Both the position numbers and the translations under genes were made by a program. The notes under the pieces were generated by a model. The model did not search any database. It was given only the letters and a program-made list of their open reading frames with translations, and had not been told where the DNA came from. Positions 52,618 through 61,504 of a stretch of 64,000 bases of DNA are shown piece after piece (position 1 is the stretch's first letter; every line of letters starts with the position of its first letter). This stretch comes from Bacteroidaceae bacterium (GTDB taxonomy: Bacteria; Bacteroidota; Bacteroidia; Bacteroidales; Bacteroidaceae): positions 1-64,000 of the forward strand of contig JAFXTO010000010.1 in assembly GCA_017535725.1 (NCBI GenBank), given 5' to 3'.

Positions 52618-54882
52618 TTAGCTCTGAACTATTGCGTCCTGCATGAGTGCCAGCTCGTCCTTCGTGAAATGGGCAGCGAGCAGGTTGGTGGCATCCTCGT
52701 GGAATGCCTCTGTCCAGTGCTTGAAATGATGACGCTGGTTTTCCTTTGTGCGGTTGAAGGCGGCCACAAACTGGCGGTATGCTTCCACGGCTTCCGTGGT
52801 GCGTCCTTGGAGCCAAAGTGCGTGTCCGAGGTTGATGTAGTCTTCCCATTGCTTGCGCCGGGCTTTGTCTATGAGCTGGCGGTAGTATTGTTCCGCACGC
52901 TCGTATTTCCCCTGATGCAGGGAGCACCATCCGATGCCTCGCTGACTGACGGTGAGGTTTTGTCCCATGAACTCCAGCTTGAAGAATCGCTGAACGGCCT
53001 CTTCCCAGGAGTTAAGCTGAATAAGGCAGCGCGCTATCTCTTCGATAATAGATGCGTCCTTGCCCTCCAGCCGCTCGTCTTCCGTGATAAGGAGTGGCAG
53101 GGCGCTTTCCCAGTCGTGCAACGCCTCGAAGCAGCGTGCCATGCACAGCTCGGAGAAGGGGTCTTCCTCCATGAGCACGCGCTGCTGGAAACAGCCGATC
53201 GCGCTGCGCCACTGGCGGAGTGACATCAATGCACGTCCTTTCTGTTCCAAGGCGCTGGCCGTGGTGCCGAAGTGCTCCATCATGTAGTTCAACAGGATGA
53301 TGGCATGTTCGTTGTCGCCCATTTGCAGGTAGGCTTCCACGCTGTCCTGGATGAGGCCGATTTCCATGAACACATCCTCGAAGATGGGGAGCGTGGGCAG
53401 GATGATGTCATCGGTGGGTGCAAAGGTGTAGTCGTATTGCTGGCCCACCTGCTGGCTGTGGAAGTATCGGTAACAGGTCTGGCAGAAGTTGGTGAATGGG
53501 TTCAGTTGGCTTTCCTCGCTCTCGAAGAGGCCGTAGAGGGCATCGTCGTCATCCTCCTTCATGCTTTCTATCTGGTCGCGCACGCTGTCGCTGATGGAGT
53601 GGCCTCCTTCGCGGCGCAGATATGCCATCATGGCGGCATAGGAGTAGCGGTCGCTGTCACAGAAACGGCTGTGGTTCATGATGTTGAGCGTCATCTTGTC
53701 CAGCTTGCCGTCGGGATGATGGAGGCCAATATGGATGATTGGTTCGTTCATGTTGAAGGGATAGAACCAGTGGGCGATGTGGTCGAAGAACTCGAACCGC
53801 TTCATGTGGATGAAGTTGCTATGGTTGACATCCATGTCGTTGCGGCGCATGATATCTACAGATGCGGCGTAGTTGGCCATTTTCTCGAACAGTTTCTTAC
53901 CGGCCTTGAGCTCTATTTTCGCCACTTGTATATTGAAGCCTGGTTCCTTCTCTTTCTTCTCTTCGTCTTCATTCTCTTCGTGGTTTGAGCCAAGGAATGT
54001 CTGCTGGTTCTTGAAGGCTTCCTCTACGATGGGAAGGATGTCGTCCACGCGCTTGCCCACACGGTCTGTGAGTGACTGGCAGACAAAGGCGTGCAGCAGT
54101 TCAGGGGCTTTGGCCAGAACGAATTCAGAGTGGAAGAACTCATACAGCTCGCTATACGTGGTGTGGTAGAAAGGAAGGTAGTGCTTGTAGCGTTGTGCGA
54201 TGAGTGTCAGTGCCACGAAGACCCGTACGAGGAGGTCGTTGCTTGCATTCTCGTCTTCGAGCATCTGGTCTTCGTTGGCGTCGATGTCGCTCCTTCCAAG
54301 TGTTTCGTCGACCATATTGACCATGCTTAGCAGCACATTGATTTTATCTATGGAGAAGCTGTCGAGCACGCCCAACAACAGTCCGCCTACGAGAACTCTG
54401 CGCGTGAAGTTGTCGGCAGCCTTGAGGCTCTCGAGGAGGGCGTCGGTGCAAGTTATCTGGCAGCACCATGCGATACCGAAGGCAGCATCGAGCGCCTCGC
54501 TGTAGGCTCTCAAACCCAGATAACTGCGTGTTGTCCGCTGGATTTGGTCTGTCAGTTCTGCTGTGGAGTAGTCGGACAGTTTAGAAGCTATTCTGCTGTA
54601 GGACGTGGGCTTGTGGCTTGTCAACCAGTTGAAGCGAGCTGTTTCCAGGGTGTCGATGAGGGAGCACAGGTACTCATCGTTCATAGCGTCTTTGCGTCCA
54701 GCCGTAAATTGCTGCAGTATCGTATGGTATTGTTCAGACAGGTTACTCTTTGGGGGCTGCTTGCTGTTCTCGGTGACATCGGCGTTGATAGCTTCGATGA
54801 GGGCGATGGTGTCTAACACGCGTCGTTCAGCGATGCCTTCGACGGCCTCGGAGTACAGCTTATTGAATGCTTTTAAGTCCAT
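52618..54882 (-). CDS. Large cytoplasmic tetratricopeptide-repeat protein
   Basis: The 754-residue protein has no signal peptide. The C-terminal part (about 530-720) contains TPR-like helix pairs: AYLQMGDNEHAIILLNYMME, ASALEQKGRALMSLRQWRSA, ISLNSWEEAVQRFFKLEF-like and YINLGHALWLQGRTTEAVEA. The N-terminal 500 residues are helical, with an acidic run (EENEDEEKKEKEP) near 305, and are not recognised. The start overlaps the preceding gene's end by 23 bases. Function unknown, perhaps a scaffold. Confidence 0.8.
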   Translation of the reverse strand: MDLKAFNKLYSEAVEGIAERRVLDTIALIEAINADVTENSKQPPKSNLSEQYHTILQQFTAGRKDAMNDEYLCSLIDTLETARFNWLTSHKPTSYSRIASKLSDYSTAELTDQIQRTTRSYLGLRAYSEALDAAFGIAWCCQITCTDALLESLKAADNFTRRVLVGGLLLGVLDSFSIDKINVLLSMVNMVDETLGRSDIDANEDQMLEDENASNDLLVRVFVALTLIAQRYKHYLPFYHTTYSELYEFFHSEFVLAKAPELLHAFVCQSLTDRVGKRVDDILPIVEEAFKNQQTFLGSNHEENEDEEKKEKEPGFNIQVAKIELKAGKKLFEKMANYAASVDIMRRNDMDVNHSNFIHMKRFEFFDHIAHWFYPFNMNEPIIHIGLHHPDGKLDKMTLNIMNHSRFCDSDRYSYAAMMAYLRREGGHSISDSVRDQIESMKEDDDDALYGLFESEESQLNPFTNFCQTCYRYFHSQQVGQQYDYTFAPTDDIILPTLPIFEDVFMEIGLIQDSVEAYLQMGDNEHAIILLNYMMEHFGTTASALEQKGRALMSLRQWRSAIGCFQQRVLMEEDPFSELCMARCFEALHDWESALPLLITEDERLEGKDASIIEEIARCLIQLNSWEEAVQRFFKLEFMGQNLTVSQRGIGWCSLHQGKYERAEQYYRQLIDKARRKQWEDYINLGHALWLQGRTTEAVEAYRQFVAAFNRTKENQRHHFKHWTEAFHEDATNLLAAHFTKDELALMQDAIVQS

Positions 54883-55825
54883 AGAAATCTACTATTAAGG
54901 TGTCTGTTGTATATTTTTGCCCGGCTTTTTCCCTGGTGCTCAGCCAACGGAGTGCGGCGTCGGCTTGTTCCTTGGATGGCCGTTCCAGTGGCTGGAAAGC
55001 AGGCAGGGCTCGGGCGATGGAGTCCACGATGGAGTCAGGTGTCAGGCACAGGTCTCGCAGGAGGGAGGGAATGCTGTCGCGCAGGGTCCGTGCCTCTTCG
55101 TAGCCCTGGAAGAGGAGGCGCAGCTGTCGCGTGCGGGTGCTGTCGCCCAGTACCCAGGTAGGAACGAGATAGGCGCCCAGCTGGGGCTGTAGACCACGGG
55201 TGGAGAAGTTCCTGGTGTTGCCTCGTAAGAGGGCTTCATGGGCAAATGGTTCGGGCAGGAAGGCGGCGTCCATCGTACCGTTACAAATCATGTCCGTACG
55301 GATGCGTACATCGTTGATTTGTGGCCGGAAGATATCAGTCTGTGTCATACGGGCGGAGTCCATCAGGCGGTCGCTCCAGTAGTCGGTGATGCTGTGGCGC
55401 GCCACGGCTACCATGCGTTCTTTCAGCTGGTTTAGCGAACGAACACGTCCACGACGGGCTGTGATGAGGTCCAACTCAGCTGGCGCGGACGCAATGGCAC
55501 GGAGGTCGAAGGTGTCGGTCTGCTGAATCATGATGGCGCGCACCAGATCGCTGTACACCAGCTCTGCGCGGCCGTGGAGTAGGGCGGTGTCGGTGTCGAG
55601 CTGTGCCTGCAAGGTGAGGATGCGCAGGTCGAGGCCGAGCCGCTCGTAAATGCCGGAACGCTGGGCGATGTAGAACGGGAAGCAGTCTGCCACTGGCAGG
55701 AGAGCCACATGCAAGGCTGCGGAGTCGCGACGCGCCACTTCCTCCGGCGAGAGGGTGGGAGAGGAGTGGCAAGCAGAAAGGAGACCTATAGCTAAGAGCC
55801 ACAAGATGATTCGTTTCATAGGCAT
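54860..55825 (-). CDS. NMT1/SsuA-like ABC-type solute-binding lipoprotein
   Basis: Read from MPMKRIILWLL the lipobox is LLSAC. A longer start six codons earlier (55843) is possible. VALLPVADCFPFYIAQRSGI and YERLGLDLRI, then HGRAELVYSDLVRAI, mark the NMT1/THI5-like periplasmic binding fold used for pyrimidine/thiamine precursors, sulfonates or nitrate. No ABC permease or ATPase gene is adjacent, so it is an orphan binding protein. The TPR gene overlaps its end, suggesting cotranslation. Confidence 0.8.
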   Translation of the reverse strand: MPMKRIILWLLAIGLLSACHSSPTLSPEEVARRDSAALHVALLPVADCFPFYIAQRSGIYERLGLDLRILTLQAQLDTDTALLHGRAELVYSDLVRAIMIQQTDTFDLRAIASAPAELDLITARRGRVRSLNQLKERMVAVARHSITDYWSDRLMDSARMTQTDIFRPQINDVRIRTDMICNGTMDAAFLPEPFAHEALLRGNTRNFSTRGLQPQLGAYLVPTWVLGDSTRTRQLRLLFQGYEEARTLRDSIPSLLRDLCLTPDSIVDSIARALPAFQPLERPSKEQADAALRWLSTREKAGQKYTTDTLIVDFYGLKSIQ

Positions 55826-55851
55826 GTTGAATGATTGCAGCATCGTATACC

Positions 55852-55925
55852 TGCAATTACACGGTCATGAACCTGCAATTGCACAATCGTGATGCTGCAA
55901 TTAAAGGTTCGTGATGCTGCAATCA
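55852..55925 (+). repeat. 22-bp tandem repeat array, about 3.4 copies
   Basis: Units begin tgcaatt at 55852, 55874, 55896 and (partial) 55918 and share tgcaatt......gtgatgc. Third array with a 22-bp period. The gtgatgctgcaat core resembles gtgatgaccaat of the 43.6-kb array. Confidence 0.8.
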
Positions 55926-55962
55926 TTTAAGATGGGTGGTTTGTGCATTTCCTAAAGACAGA

Positions 55963-56000
55963 CCCTTCCTTCCCACGGTGCAATGAGGGAGAAGGAAGGG
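55963..56000 (-). terminator. Terminator of pgk
   Basis: cccttccttc (55963-55972) and gaaggaaggg (55991-56000) form a 10-bp stem with an 18-base loop, 25 bases past the pgk stop on the minus strand, followed on that strand by tctgtcttt. Confidence 0.6.
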
Positions 56001-56024
56001 CCTGCTGTTGTCAGGTTTATTTAT

Positions 56025-57293
56025 TTAACCCTTGATTGCAGCTACTCCGGGGAGCACCTTGCCTTCGATGGCTTCGAGGAGTGCACCGCCGCCGGTGGAG
56101 ATGTAGCTGACCTTGTCTTCGAGACCGAACTTGTGGACGCAAGCGACGCTGTCGCCACCGCCGATGAGCGAGAAGGCACCTTCTGCGGTAGCCTTGGCTA
56201 CAGCCTCACCTACGGCGCGGCTGCCGGCACAGAAGTCGTCACACTCGAAGCAGCCAGCAGGACCGTTCCAGAGGATGGTCTTGGCACCTTCGATGGCCTT
56301 GGCGAACTTCGCCTGGCTGATGGGACCCACGTCGAGGCCGTCCCAGCCTTCTTCGATAGCGTTGGAGGGGAAGGTCTTGATTTCAGCACCGGGCTTCTGG
56401 CAGAAGTTAGCGAAGTCGTAGCCAGTGGAGCACACGCTGTCTTCAGCCAGCACCAGCTCTACGCCGTTCTTCTTGGCGAGTTCCTCAACGCCAAGGGCCA
56501 CGTCGAGCTTGTCCAGCTCCACGATGCTGCCGCCGATTTCGCCGCCATGAGCCTTCATGAAGGTGTAGGTCATGCCGCCACAGAGAATGAGGCGGTCAAC
56601 CTTGCCCAGCAGGTTCTCGATGATACCAATCTTGGTGCTCACCTTACTGCCGCCCATGATGGCGACGAAGGGACGCTTGATGTTGGTCAGGACGTTGTCC
56701 ACAGCCTGTACTTCCTTCTCCATCAGCAGGCCGAGCATCTTGTTGTCGGCATCGAAGTAGTCGGCGATGACAGCGGTGGAAGCGTGACGACGGTGAGCCG
56801 TACCGAAAGCGTCCATCACGTAGCAGTCTGCGTAGGAAGCGAGGGTCTTGGCGAACTCCTTCTGGCTTTCCTTCATGGCCTTCTTGGCTGCATCGTAAGC
56901 GGGATCTGCCTTGTCGATACCCACGGGCTTGCCTTCCTCTTCGGGATAGTAGCGGAGGTTCTCCAAGAGGAGGACTTCACCAGCCTTCAGGGCAGCGGCC
57001 TGCTCCTGTGCCTTAGCACAGTCGGGGGCGAACTGAACTTCCACGCCGAGGGCAGCGCTCACGGCGGGAACAATCTGCTGCAGGGAGAGCTTGGGGTTCA
57101 CCTTGCCCTTGGGCTTACCCATGTGGGACATGATGATGAGGGCACCGCCGTCGGCCAGAATCTTCTTCAGGGTGGGCAGGGCACCGCGGATGCGGGTGTC
57201 GTCTGTGATGTTGCCGTTGCCGTCGAGGGGCACGTTGAAGTCTACACGTACGATGGCTTTCTTGCCAGCGAATTTGTAATCGTGAATAGTCAT
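56025..57293 (-). CDS. pgk: Phosphoglycerate kinase
   Basis: The 422-residue glycolytic enzyme shows [20 protein letters not shown] near the N-terminus, [29 protein letters not shown], the nucleotide-binding [16 protein letters not shown], and [13 protein letters not shown] with [16 protein letters not shown] at the C-terminal end. Length is typical (about 400-420). A full-consensus promoter lies upstream and a hairpin terminator follows. Confidence 0.97.
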   Translation of the reverse strand: MTIHDYKFAGKKAIVRVDFNVPLDGNGNITDDTRIRGALPTLKKILADGGALIIMSHMGKPKGKVNPKLSLQQIVPAVSAALGVEVQFAPDCAKAQEQAAALKAGEVLLLENLRYYPEEEGKPVGIDKADPAYDAAKKAMKESQKEFAKTLASYADCYVMDAFGTAHRRHASTAVIADYFDADNKMLGLLMEKEVQAVDNVLTNIKRPFVAIMGGSKVSTKIGIIENLLGKVDRLILCGGMTYTFMKAHGGEIGGSIVELDKLDVALGVEELAKKNGVELVLAEDSVCSTGYDFANFCQKPGAEIKTFPSNAIEEGWDGLDVGPISQAKFAKAIEGAKTILWNGPAGCFECDDFCAGSRAVGEAVAKATAEGAFSLIGGGDSVACVHKFGLEDKVSYISTGGGALLEAIEGKVLPGVAAIKG

Positions 57294-57299
57294 TGTTAA

Positions 57300-57400
57300 T
57301 TAAGTTTTTAAGATGGTGAGTTTATGAGTTGTTAAATTTGTAAGTTCTGAAGTTTATGAGTTGTTAAGTTGGTGAGTTTATGAGTTGGTGAGTTCTTTTC
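57300..57400. repeat. Irregular gagtttatgagttg repeats upstream of pgk
   Basis: Short imperfect units (gagtttatgagttg(t/g)taagtt) occur about four times between the pgk start and its promoter, so they would lie in the transcribed leader. Confidence 0.6.
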
Positions 57401-57412
57401 AGAATTCGGGCG

Positions 57413-57444
57413 CAAAAATACACTTTTCCGCTGATACGTCCAAA
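57413..57444 (-). promoter_or_regulatory. Promoter of pgk
   Basis: On the minus strand, TTTG (57441-57444), exactly 20 bases, then TATTTTTG (57413-57420). Full consensus. The leader to the pgk ATG is about 115 bases. Confidence 0.8.
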
Positions 57445-57448
57445 GAAT

Positions 57449-58090
57449 TTAAGACTTTTTATTAAAGTACGCACACGCATGCTGTAATCCACACTCCAAA
57501 CAGTGGGGTCGGAGGGCCGTGCAGACATATCTTCCGTGGAGAATCAGCCAGTGGTGTGCGCGTGGCACGACAGCTTCTGGAAAGTACTTGACCAATTCTG
57601 TTTCCACGGCTAATGGTGTCCGTTCTTTCTCCGTAACGAGTCCCAGCCTGTGGCTGACGCGGAAGACGTGGGTGTCCACAGCCATGCGTGCTTGTCCGAA
57701 GGCGACACTCATCACCACATTGGCCGTCTTGCGTCCCACGCCTGGCAGCGAAGTCAGTTCCTCCAGCGTCTCGGGCACCTTGCCACCGAAGCGTCCTACC
57801 AGTTGGCGGGCGGTGGCCACGAGGTGGCGTGCCTTGGAATTCGGATAACTGACACTGCGGATGTATTCCAGCACTTCTTCCTCTGAGGCGGCGGCCATGG
57901 CTTCCGGCGAGGGGTAAGCCTCGAAGAGGGCAGGGGTGACGAGATTCACACGTTTGTCGGTGCATTGTGCGCTGAGCATCACGGCCACCAATAGGTGGAA
58001 ATCTGTAGTGTAGTGCAACTCGGTTTCCGCTACAGGCATCGCTTCTTCAAAGTATGCGATGACGGCTTCATATCGCTGTTTTCTGGTCAT
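57449..58090 (-). CDS. nth: Endonuclease III (DNA glycosylase/AP lyase)
   Basis: The start is set at MTRKQRYEAVIAYF (213 residues), since the 26 codons before it run through promoter DNA. It excises oxidised pyrimidines. Seen: helix-hairpin-helix ELTSLPGVGRKTANVV with catalytic Lys121, MAVDTHVFRV with Asp139, and the [4Fe-4S] ligands C190-x6-C197-x2-C200-x5-C206. All key residues are intact. Confidence 0.96.
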   Translation of the reverse strand: MTRKQRYEAVIAYFEEAMPVAETELHYTTDFHLLVAVMLSAQCTDKRVNLVTPALFEAYPSPEAMAAASEEEVLEYIRSVSYPNSKARHLVATARQLVGRFGGKVPETLEELTSLPGVGRKTANVVMSVAFGQARMAVDTHVFRVSHRLGLVTEKERTPLAVETELVKYFPEAVVPRAHHWLILHGRYVCTALRPHCLECGLQHACAYFNKKS

Positions 58091-58110
58091 TCTTTCTTCC
58101 TTTTTGCGTG

Positions 58111-58142
58111 CAAAAGTATGTTTTTTTTCCGTCAGGAGCAAA
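58111..58142 (-). promoter_or_regulatory. Promoter of nth
   Basis: On the minus strand, TTTG (58139-58142), exactly 20 bases, then TACTTTTG (58111-58118). Full Bacteroidetes consensus, 21 bases before the ATG; this supports the shorter start of nth. Confidence 0.8.
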
Positions 58143-58182
58143 ATAAATGCATGTAAAGTGTAGTTCAATCGAAAACAATATG

Positions 58183-58190
58183 TAATTTTG
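58183..58190 (+). promoter_or_regulatory. -7 box for the outer-membrane barrel gene
   Basis: TAATTTTG, 20 bases before the start. No clear -33 TTTG. Confidence 0.5.
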
Positions 58191-58210
58191 CAAGCAAATT
58201 AACAATTTGC

Positions 58211-59431
58211 ATGTGTATGCGTACCTCTCTTTTCTCCCTTGCTCTGCTTGCGACGACTACCATCTCTGCGCAAGACCTGGCCTATCGGCTATCAGCCTCA
58301 GATACTCATCTGAGCTATGATGACACCCGTACCCTCTATTTCGAGTTGGACAATATCTCGTTCTTCAAGGACAATGAGTTCGAAGGCCAGCAGTCGAAAG
58401 GCTATTCGTTGCCCGGCTTATGGCTACAACCGAAGTTGACCTATCAGCCTTTGGATGCTGTGCGGTTAGAGGCGGGACTGCATGCGCTCATCTTCAACGG
58501 GGCCAACAAATATCCCTGCTATGCCTACCACGATATAGGAAGGTGGAAGGGTGACCAATACCAAAGTGGAGCTCATCTGTTGCCTTTTTTCCGTGCACAG
58601 GCTCGATTAGGAAAGGTGACTTTCGTCCTCGGCGACATCTACGGAGGAGCCAATCACCGAGTGATGGAACCCCTGATGAATCCTGAAATCAACCTGACAC
58701 AAGACCCTGAAATGGGATTCCAGCTGATAGTCGAACTGCCTCGTTGGCGGATGGATGCGTGGCTGAACTGGCAGAGCTATATCTTTGAGGAAGACACGCA
58801 TCAGGAAGCCTTCACGGTAGGCTTTAACCAACGCATACAACTGAATGGAAACCAGAACTGTATAAATTGGTATATCCCTATAGATATCCTTGTTCAGCAC
58901 CGTGGCGGTGAACAAGATACCACCTCTATGGGGGTACAGACCATCACGAACGGAGGGGTAGGACTGGGCATGCAATGGAATGCCAAGGGACGTGTGCTGC
59001 GACGCCTGACAGCCGAAGTAGCAGCCCTCGGCTGCTGGCAGCAGAGTGGTCACCTTTGGCCGTTCAACACAGGAGTTGGAGGCTCGCTGTCCGTGTCAGC
59101 CGAATTCGCATACAATTTCCGTGCTTTTGCAGGTTTCTTTGCCGCCCGCGATTTCGTCTCGCTCTATGGAGCTCCTTTCTACAGCACCCTCTCGCAGAAA
59201 GAAGAAGGTGACCGCTTTGCACATCTGTTGACGCCCCACGTTGGGCTCGAATGGCACCATACCTTTGCCCGTGAATATACGCTGGGGGCCAAGGTGGATG
59301 CCTATCCGCTGGCGGCAGGTCGGCTGACTCATGCTGATGGAAGCACAGAGCCCGCCACGTTCTCCAATAATTTTTCGTTCGGAATCTACCTCCGCTGCAA
59401 TCCCCGCTTCTTGCTGAAACGCTTCAAGTAA
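58211..59431 (+). CDS. Outer-membrane beta-barrel protein of unknown function
   Basis: The 406-residue protein has a signal peptide (MCMRTSLFSLALLATTTISAQ; Met3 also possible). Alternating strands continue throughout, e.g. LWLQPKLTYQPLDAVRLEAG, TFVLGDIYGGANHRV and MDAWLNWQSYIFEEDTHQEA. It ends in FGIYLRCNPRFLLKRFK, not the usual terminal aromatic, so the end is atypical for a barrel. I see no named family. Divergent from nth and convergent with murB. Confidence 0.75.
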   Translation: MCMRTSLFSLALLATTTISAQDLAYRLSASDTHLSYDDTRTLYFELDNISFFKDNEFEGQQSKGYSLPGLWLQPKLTYQPLDAVRLEAGLHALIFNGANKYPCYAYHDIGRWKGDQYQSGAHLLPFFRAQARLGKVTFVLGDIYGGANHRVMEPLMNPEINLTQDPEMGFQLIVELPRWRMDAWLNWQSYIFEEDTHQEAFTVGFNQRIQLNGNQNCINWYIPIDILVQHRGGEQDTTSMGVQTITNGGVGLGMQWNAKGRVLRRLTAEVAALGCWQQSGHLWPFNTGVGGSLSVSAEFAYNFRAFAGFFAARDFVSLYGAPFYSTLSQKEEGDRFAHLLTPHVGLEWHHTFAREYTLGAKVDAYPLAAGRLTHADGSTEPATFSNNFSFGIYLRCNPRFLLKRFK

Positions 59432-59448
59432 ATTTATGGAGATGGTTA

Positions 59449-60477
59449 TTATATGAAATTCACTTCGGGCGAAATCTCGATGCCGAAGCGTTGGCGTACA
59501 TCGTCCTGAATGGTGTGGCAGAGGACTTCGATGTCATGTCCTGTGGCGCCACCGAGGTTTACGAGCACCAGGGCTTGTCTCTCGTAGACTCCGGCACGGC
59601 CTAATGCCTTGCCCTTCCATCCACATTGTTCTATCAGCCACCCGGCAGGAACCTTCACCCGTTTGGCGTCCACGTCGTAGTGAGGGACATTGGGGTATTG
59701 TTCTGCAATGCGTTCGTAGACAGACCGCTGCACAATGGGATTCATGAAGAAGCTGCCCGCGTTGCCCAGTTGTTTGGGATCAGGTAGCTTGCTGTTGCGC
59801 AGGTCGATGATGGTTCTGCGAAGCAGGTTGGCATCCACCTGTCCTGCTTCCACTCCGTTCTTCGAGAGCGCTTGTAGCAGGGCTCCATAATCGAGATTTG
59901 GGCGGAAGTGGTGGTTGAGGAGGAAATGAACGTGCGTCACGGCATAACGGCCTCGCAGCTCAGCCTTGAAGATGCTGTGGCGATAGGCGTATTGGCATTC
60001 CTCCGTGGAGAACCGACGCTGTTCGCCCGTCTGCAGGTCCACGGCTTCCACCTTCAGAATGAAGTCCTTGGCTTCGGCGCCGTAGGCTCCGATATTCTGG
60101 ACGGCACTGGCTCCCACCTCGCCTGGGATGAGCGAGAGGTTCTCCAGTCCATACCATCCCTTGCCTACAGCCTGCTCCACCCATTCGTCCCAGACCCAGC
60201 CTGCGCCCACACGGACGCAGACCTCCTCGGACTCATCGCGAATGACCTCAAGGTCGAGAATGCGGCTGTGGAGTACGGTGCCTTCGAAGTCCTTGAGGAA
60301 CAGCAGGTTCGAACCGCCACCAATGTGGAGCTGCGGAGTACGGTCGCCCTCAAGGTTCCGTTGTCGGATAAAATCCTGTAGTTCCTCCACCGTGGAATAT
60401 TCCACCAGACGGCGGGCGGTGGCTGCAATGCCGAACGTGTTGTGCTCAAGCAGTGAGCAGTTCTCTATAATGTTCAT
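59449..60477 (-). CDS. murB: UDP-N-acetylmuramate dehydrogenase
   Basis: I start it at MNIIENCSLLEHNTFGIAAT (342 residues), the family beginning; eight upstream codons are not conserved. It reduces UDP-GlcNAc-enolpyruvate with FAD and NADPH for peptidoglycan. FAD-binding HIGGGSNLLFLKDFEGTVLH, SLIPGEVGASAVQNIGAYGA, Ser in LGNAGSFFMNP, and the C-terminal Glu in ISPEVNFI are seen. It begins 13 bases after the DUF4348 gene, so the two form an operon. Confidence 0.96.
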   Translation of the reverse strand: MNIIENCSLLEHNTFGIAATARRLVEYSTVEELQDFIRQRNLEGDRTPQLHIGGGSNLLFLKDFEGTVLHSRILDLEVIRDESEEVCVRVGAGWVWDEWVEQAVGKGWYGLENLSLIPGEVGASAVQNIGAYGAEAKDFILKVEAVDLQTGEQRRFSTEECQYAYRHSIFKAELRGRYAVTHVHFLLNHHFRPNLDYGALLQALSKNGVEAGQVDANLLRRTIIDLRNSKLPDPKQLGNAGSFFMNPIVQRSVYERIAEQYPNVPHYDVDAKRVKVPAGWLIEQCGWKGKALGRAGVYERQALVLVNLGGATGHDIEVLCHTIQDDVRQRFGIEISPEVNFI

Positions 60478-60490
60478 GGGAAAACGTATT

Positions 60491-61366
60491 TCAATTCTCA
60501 AACTCCGTCAGTCTCCATCGTCCGTTGGCATTTCTCTGGAAGACAAAGATGTTTTGCATACTATCGCTGAATCCTCGCATTTGCATCACCATGCGGTTGG
60601 GGTTGGAGAACTGCTGACCATATTGAATATTGACGAGTACGGCTTTGGGGAGCTCCGGTGCAAATTCGAACCATTGGTCAACGTCTATCGTCCCCTCAAT
60701 GGGTTCTTCTTCCGAGTCCTCTGCGGCCATGGTAAAACGCAGCGGGTCGTGGACGTGACGACGCTGGAAAGCGCTGTCGGTGGCGAAGTCGCGATAGAAG
60801 TCCAGGAAGTCGCTCTGGGGGTACTCGTCGAAAGGAATGCTGGATTGGCTGATGAGGTTCCACTCACCACTCAGGCTGTCGCGCTCAAAACCGAAGGATT
60901 CCACGATTCGGCTGTGAAGATAAATATGTTCCACGCGCGCCTGTTGCTGATTCTCGTCCATGGAGAGGTCTATCTGTCGGCGGTAGTTCCACAGGACGGT
61001 GCAGAATTCCTGTCCTAACGACATGGAATGGTGCGTCCATTGGTTGCGGTTCAGCTCCTGGCGATTGCCCTCGGCGTCGGTAATGGGCAGCGGGAAACGC
61101 ACACGATGGCGCTGGAAGCGGTTGCTATGTTCAAAGAGGAAAAGGAAATCGTCGAAGACCTCGTCAACGTTCGACGGAAGGGGCTCGTCGGAAAACTCCT
61201 CGTCCAGCAACAGCGTATCTGCATCTGTTGCCAGCGAGTCTTCCAATGCGTTGTCAGAAGACGAAGAAGAGATGGATACAGATTGGATAACACGCTTCTG
61301 TTGCTCGATGCAGGCGACGGCGAGTAAACAAACTGTCAGGGTACCAAAGACCCATTTTCCTTTCAT
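60491..61366 (-). CDS. DUF4348 lipoprotein
   Basis: The 291-residue protein has a lipobox LLAVAC (Cys19) and a Ser/Asp/Glu-rich linker (about 30-65). VDEVFDDFLFLFEHSNRFQR and HRVRFPLPI match the DUF4348 pattern, as do MSLGQEFCTVLWNY, VEHIYLHSRIVESFGF and SQSSIPFDEYPQSDFLDFY. The function is unknown. Upstream of murB on the same transcript; a link to cell-wall synthesis is only an inference from that. Confidence 0.85.
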   Translation of the reverse strand: MKGKWVFGTLTVCLLAVACIEQQKRVIQSVSISSSSSDNALEDSLATDADTLLLDEEFSDEPLPSNVDEVFDDFLFLFEHSNRFQRHRVRFPLPITDAEGNRQELNRNQWTHHSMSLGQEFCTVLWNYRRQIDLSMDENQQQARVEHIYLHSRIVESFGFERDSLSGEWNLISQSSIPFDEYPQSDFLDFYRDFATDSAFQRRHVHDPLRFTMAAEDSEEEPIEGTIDVDQWFEFAPELPKAVLVNIQYGQQFSNPNRMVMQMRGFSDSMQNIFVFQRNANGRWRLTEFEN

Positions 61367-61405
61367 TTTTTACGTGCTTTTTCTTTCCTTTTTGATAAAA
61401 TCATG

Positions 61406-61413
61406 CAAAATTA
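61406..61413 (-). promoter_or_regulatory. -7 box for the DUF4348-murB operon
   Basis: TAATTTTG on the minus strand, about 40 bases before the start. -33 not clear. Confidence 0.5.
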
Positions 61414-61457
61414 CGCATTTCTTTCCATTCCAAGTGCATTTTTCGGCAGAAAATAGC

Positions 61458-61465
61458 TACCTTTG
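61458..61465 (+). promoter_or_regulatory. -7 box for pheS
   Basis: TACCTTTG, 39 bases before the ATG; -33 not clear. Divergent from the DUF4348 promoter. Confidence 0.55.
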
Positions 61466-61504
61466 CGCAGTTTTTGAATATAAATCAATAGAAACACACA
61501 TATT

